DNA of 64,000 nucleotides, taken from NCBI GenBank assembly GCA_002778195.1, contig PCDI01000009.1:956725-1020724 (forward strand), written 5' to 3'. The DNA is from Raffaelea ambrosiae. Its lineage: Eukaryota; Ascomycota; Sordariomycetes; Ophiostomatales; Ophiostomataceae. Positions 62,796 through 64,000 of the stretch are shown piece by piece. The notes under the pieces were generated by a model, which saw only the letters and a list, made by a program, of their open reading frames with translations, was not told the origin of the DNA and made no database searches. Position numbers and translations under genes: made by a program. How positions within the stretch are numbered: position 1 is the first letter of the stretch; each line of letters begins with the position of its first letter.

Positions 62796-64000
62796 ATGTC
62801 CTTCGAATCGGCCGTCATGCCCCCCTACGCGGCCGGCGACCCGGCCGCGTCGTTCCTCTCGTCCTCCTGCCTCGACTTCTTGCTCATCGAGCTCGTCCCC
62901 ATGGCCTACCGCGTCACCAACGAGCTCGAAGCCGGCGCCCAGGAGCGGTCTCTCGCGGTGGCGGCCGCGACGGCCGGCGTCCCGGGGTCGGCGTCCCAAG
63001 CAAAGGCCCCGTCGGCACCCGCCGCCTCCGGGGCCGCCGGGGCCGACGTCGCCTCCACCGTCGGCACGGGCACCACGACGAACCCCTCGGGGCTGCCCTC
63101 CACGACGACGACGACGACGACGACGACGGCGACGGCCCCCGGCGGTGGACGCCGGCTTCTGGACGAGGACGAAGAGCGGGATGCGGTGTTCTTCCGGCTG
63201 GAGATGCTGGGCTACCGGGTGGGCCAGGGGCTGGTGGAAAGGTATGTTGGTCTTTTTGGTTTCGTCGCTTCGCTCGTCCGCCATGTCTTCTCTGTTTCTT
63301 CTTTTTTTTCTTTCTTTTTTTTCCTCGTCGTTTCACGCGCATTCTCCATGCCATGCTTGTTTCTTCTTCTTTTGGTTTCCTCGCTTCGCTCGTTCGCCAT
63401 GTCTTCCGTGTTTCTTCTTTTTCCTTCTTTTTTTTTCCTCGTGTCACTCGCATTCTCCATGTCGTTCTTGTTTCTTCTTCTTTGGTCCTCACTTGGCTCG
63501 TTTCCCGTCCTTTTCTTTCCTCGCCTTGCTCGTCCCAGTGTTTCTTTCCTCGCTTCGCTCGTTCCAGAGATCTTGTCCCGTCTCTCTATTTTCTTTTCTT
63601 TCCTTCCTCGCTTCGCTCTTTTCATACATCTTGTCCCGTCTCTTTTACTCTTCTATCTTTTCCTCCTCGCTTCGCTCGTCTTGTCTTCTGTCTAACTCCC
63701 CCCCAGGTTCTCCCAAAATCGTCCCCGCTTCAACGACACCCTCGACGTCATCAAGTTCCTCTGCAAAGACCTCTGGACCCTCGTCTTCCGCAAACAGGTC
63801 GACAACCTCAAGACCAACCACAGGGTATGTCCCCCCCCCCCCTCCATTTTTTTTCTAAAAAAATTTACTGTCCTGACACCTCCAGGGCGTCTACGTCCTC
63901 ACCGACAACTCGTTCCGGCCCTTCCAGCGCATGAGCACCGAGGCCGGCGGACAGGCCGTCGTGCGGGCCCAGCCGTTCCTCTGGTTCCCGTGCGGGATCG
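62796..64000 (+). CDS. TRS33: TRAPP complex subunit TRS33/TRAPPC6 (partial, right end off the window)
   Basis: Trs33 is a Bet3-fold subunit of the TRAPP complexes, which activate Rab GTPases in ER-Golgi and intra-Golgi traffic. Exon 1 is 62796-63241, exon 2 is 63707-63824, and exon 3 starts at 63886 and leaves the window. The first intron (465 bases, GTATGT...TCTAACTCCCCCCCAG) is long for this locus and filled with repeats. The second (61 bases) ends CTGACACCTCCAG. Joined, the exons give the family core LEMLGYRVGQGLVERFSQNR, RFNDTLDVIKFLCKDLWTLV, FRKQVDNLKTNHRGVYVLTD and AVVRAQPFLWFPCGI. The head FLSSSCLDFLLIELVPMAYR is the Bet3-type N-terminal helix. Between the two lies an Ala/Thr-rich insert of about 70 residues (poly-Thr from ACG repeats) absent from compact homologues. 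A CA tract lies 36-54 bases upstream of the ATG. Confidence 0.93.
63255..63690. repeat. CTCGCTTCGCTCG repeats with a 110-116 base tandem duplication in TRS33 intron 1
   Basis: The intron contains two full and one partial copy of a 110-116 base unit (starts near 63258, 63374 and 63484). Each opens with GGTTTCSTCGCTTCGCTCGT and then a T/C-rich stretch. Further CTCGCTTCGCTC units follow near 63549, 63607 and 63667. The core is the reverse complement of the GAGCGAAGCGAG seen in the NIPA leader. Confidence 0.88.

Overview
The window is chromosomal DNA from a filamentous ascomycete. Sordariomycetes is most likely, and the GC-rich, repeat-rich style would fit Ophiostomatales, but that placement is inference and no rRNA or other marker gene is present. 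The evidence is short spliceosomal introns with GT-AG ends and CTAAC/CTGAC branch sites, strongly GC-rich third codon positions in real exons, T-rich low-GC flanks, and sixteen genes of clearly fungal families. I found no transposase, reverse transcriptase, tRNA, rRNA or CRISPR.

Layout, left to right: the C-terminal part of tRNA exportin LOS1 (+, cut by the left edge); a conserved-looking unknown protein (-); a NIPA/DUF803 magnesium transporter (+); an acyl-CoA synthetase (-, two exons); a family-1 beta-glucosidase (-, two exons); a GFA/CENP-V-type zinc protein (-, two exons); a 1334-residue TM7S3/TM198-like membrane protein (-, two exons); an 8.4 kb gene-poor stretch (27611-35995); a 680-residue membrane protein of unknown function (-, two exons); a TPR protein (+); an ERF4/SHR5 palmitoyltransferase subunit (+); ribosome-biogenesis factor NOP4 (-), head to head with condensin subunit YCG1/CAP-G (+); GPI ethanolamine phosphate transferase LAS21/GPI7 (-, four exons); a small LLPH-like nucleolar protein (-, three exons), head to head with a Siz/PIAS SUMO E3 ligase (+, six exons); and the start of TRAPP subunit TRS33 (+, cut by the right edge).

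The genes are mostly housekeeping and do not form a biosynthetic cluster. Themes are RNA export and ribosome assembly (LOS1, NOP4, LLPH-like), chromosome biology (YCG1, SIZ), secretory and lipid-anchor biology (LAS21, ERF4, TRS33) and metabolism (acyl-CoA synthetase, beta-glucosidase).

The most unusual signal is a family of short tandem repeats built on the mirror-symmetric core GAGCGAAGCGAG. It recurs in the 5' leaders of the NIPA and LAS21 genes, in introns of the GFA-type and TRS33 genes, and in frame inside the LAS21 coding sequence. Related CGAGGACGAAGT-type repeats abut the beta-glucosidase stop codon. Other minisatellites, long homopolymers (26 G, 28 C, about 30 T) and CA tracts just before several start codons mark the non-coding DNA.
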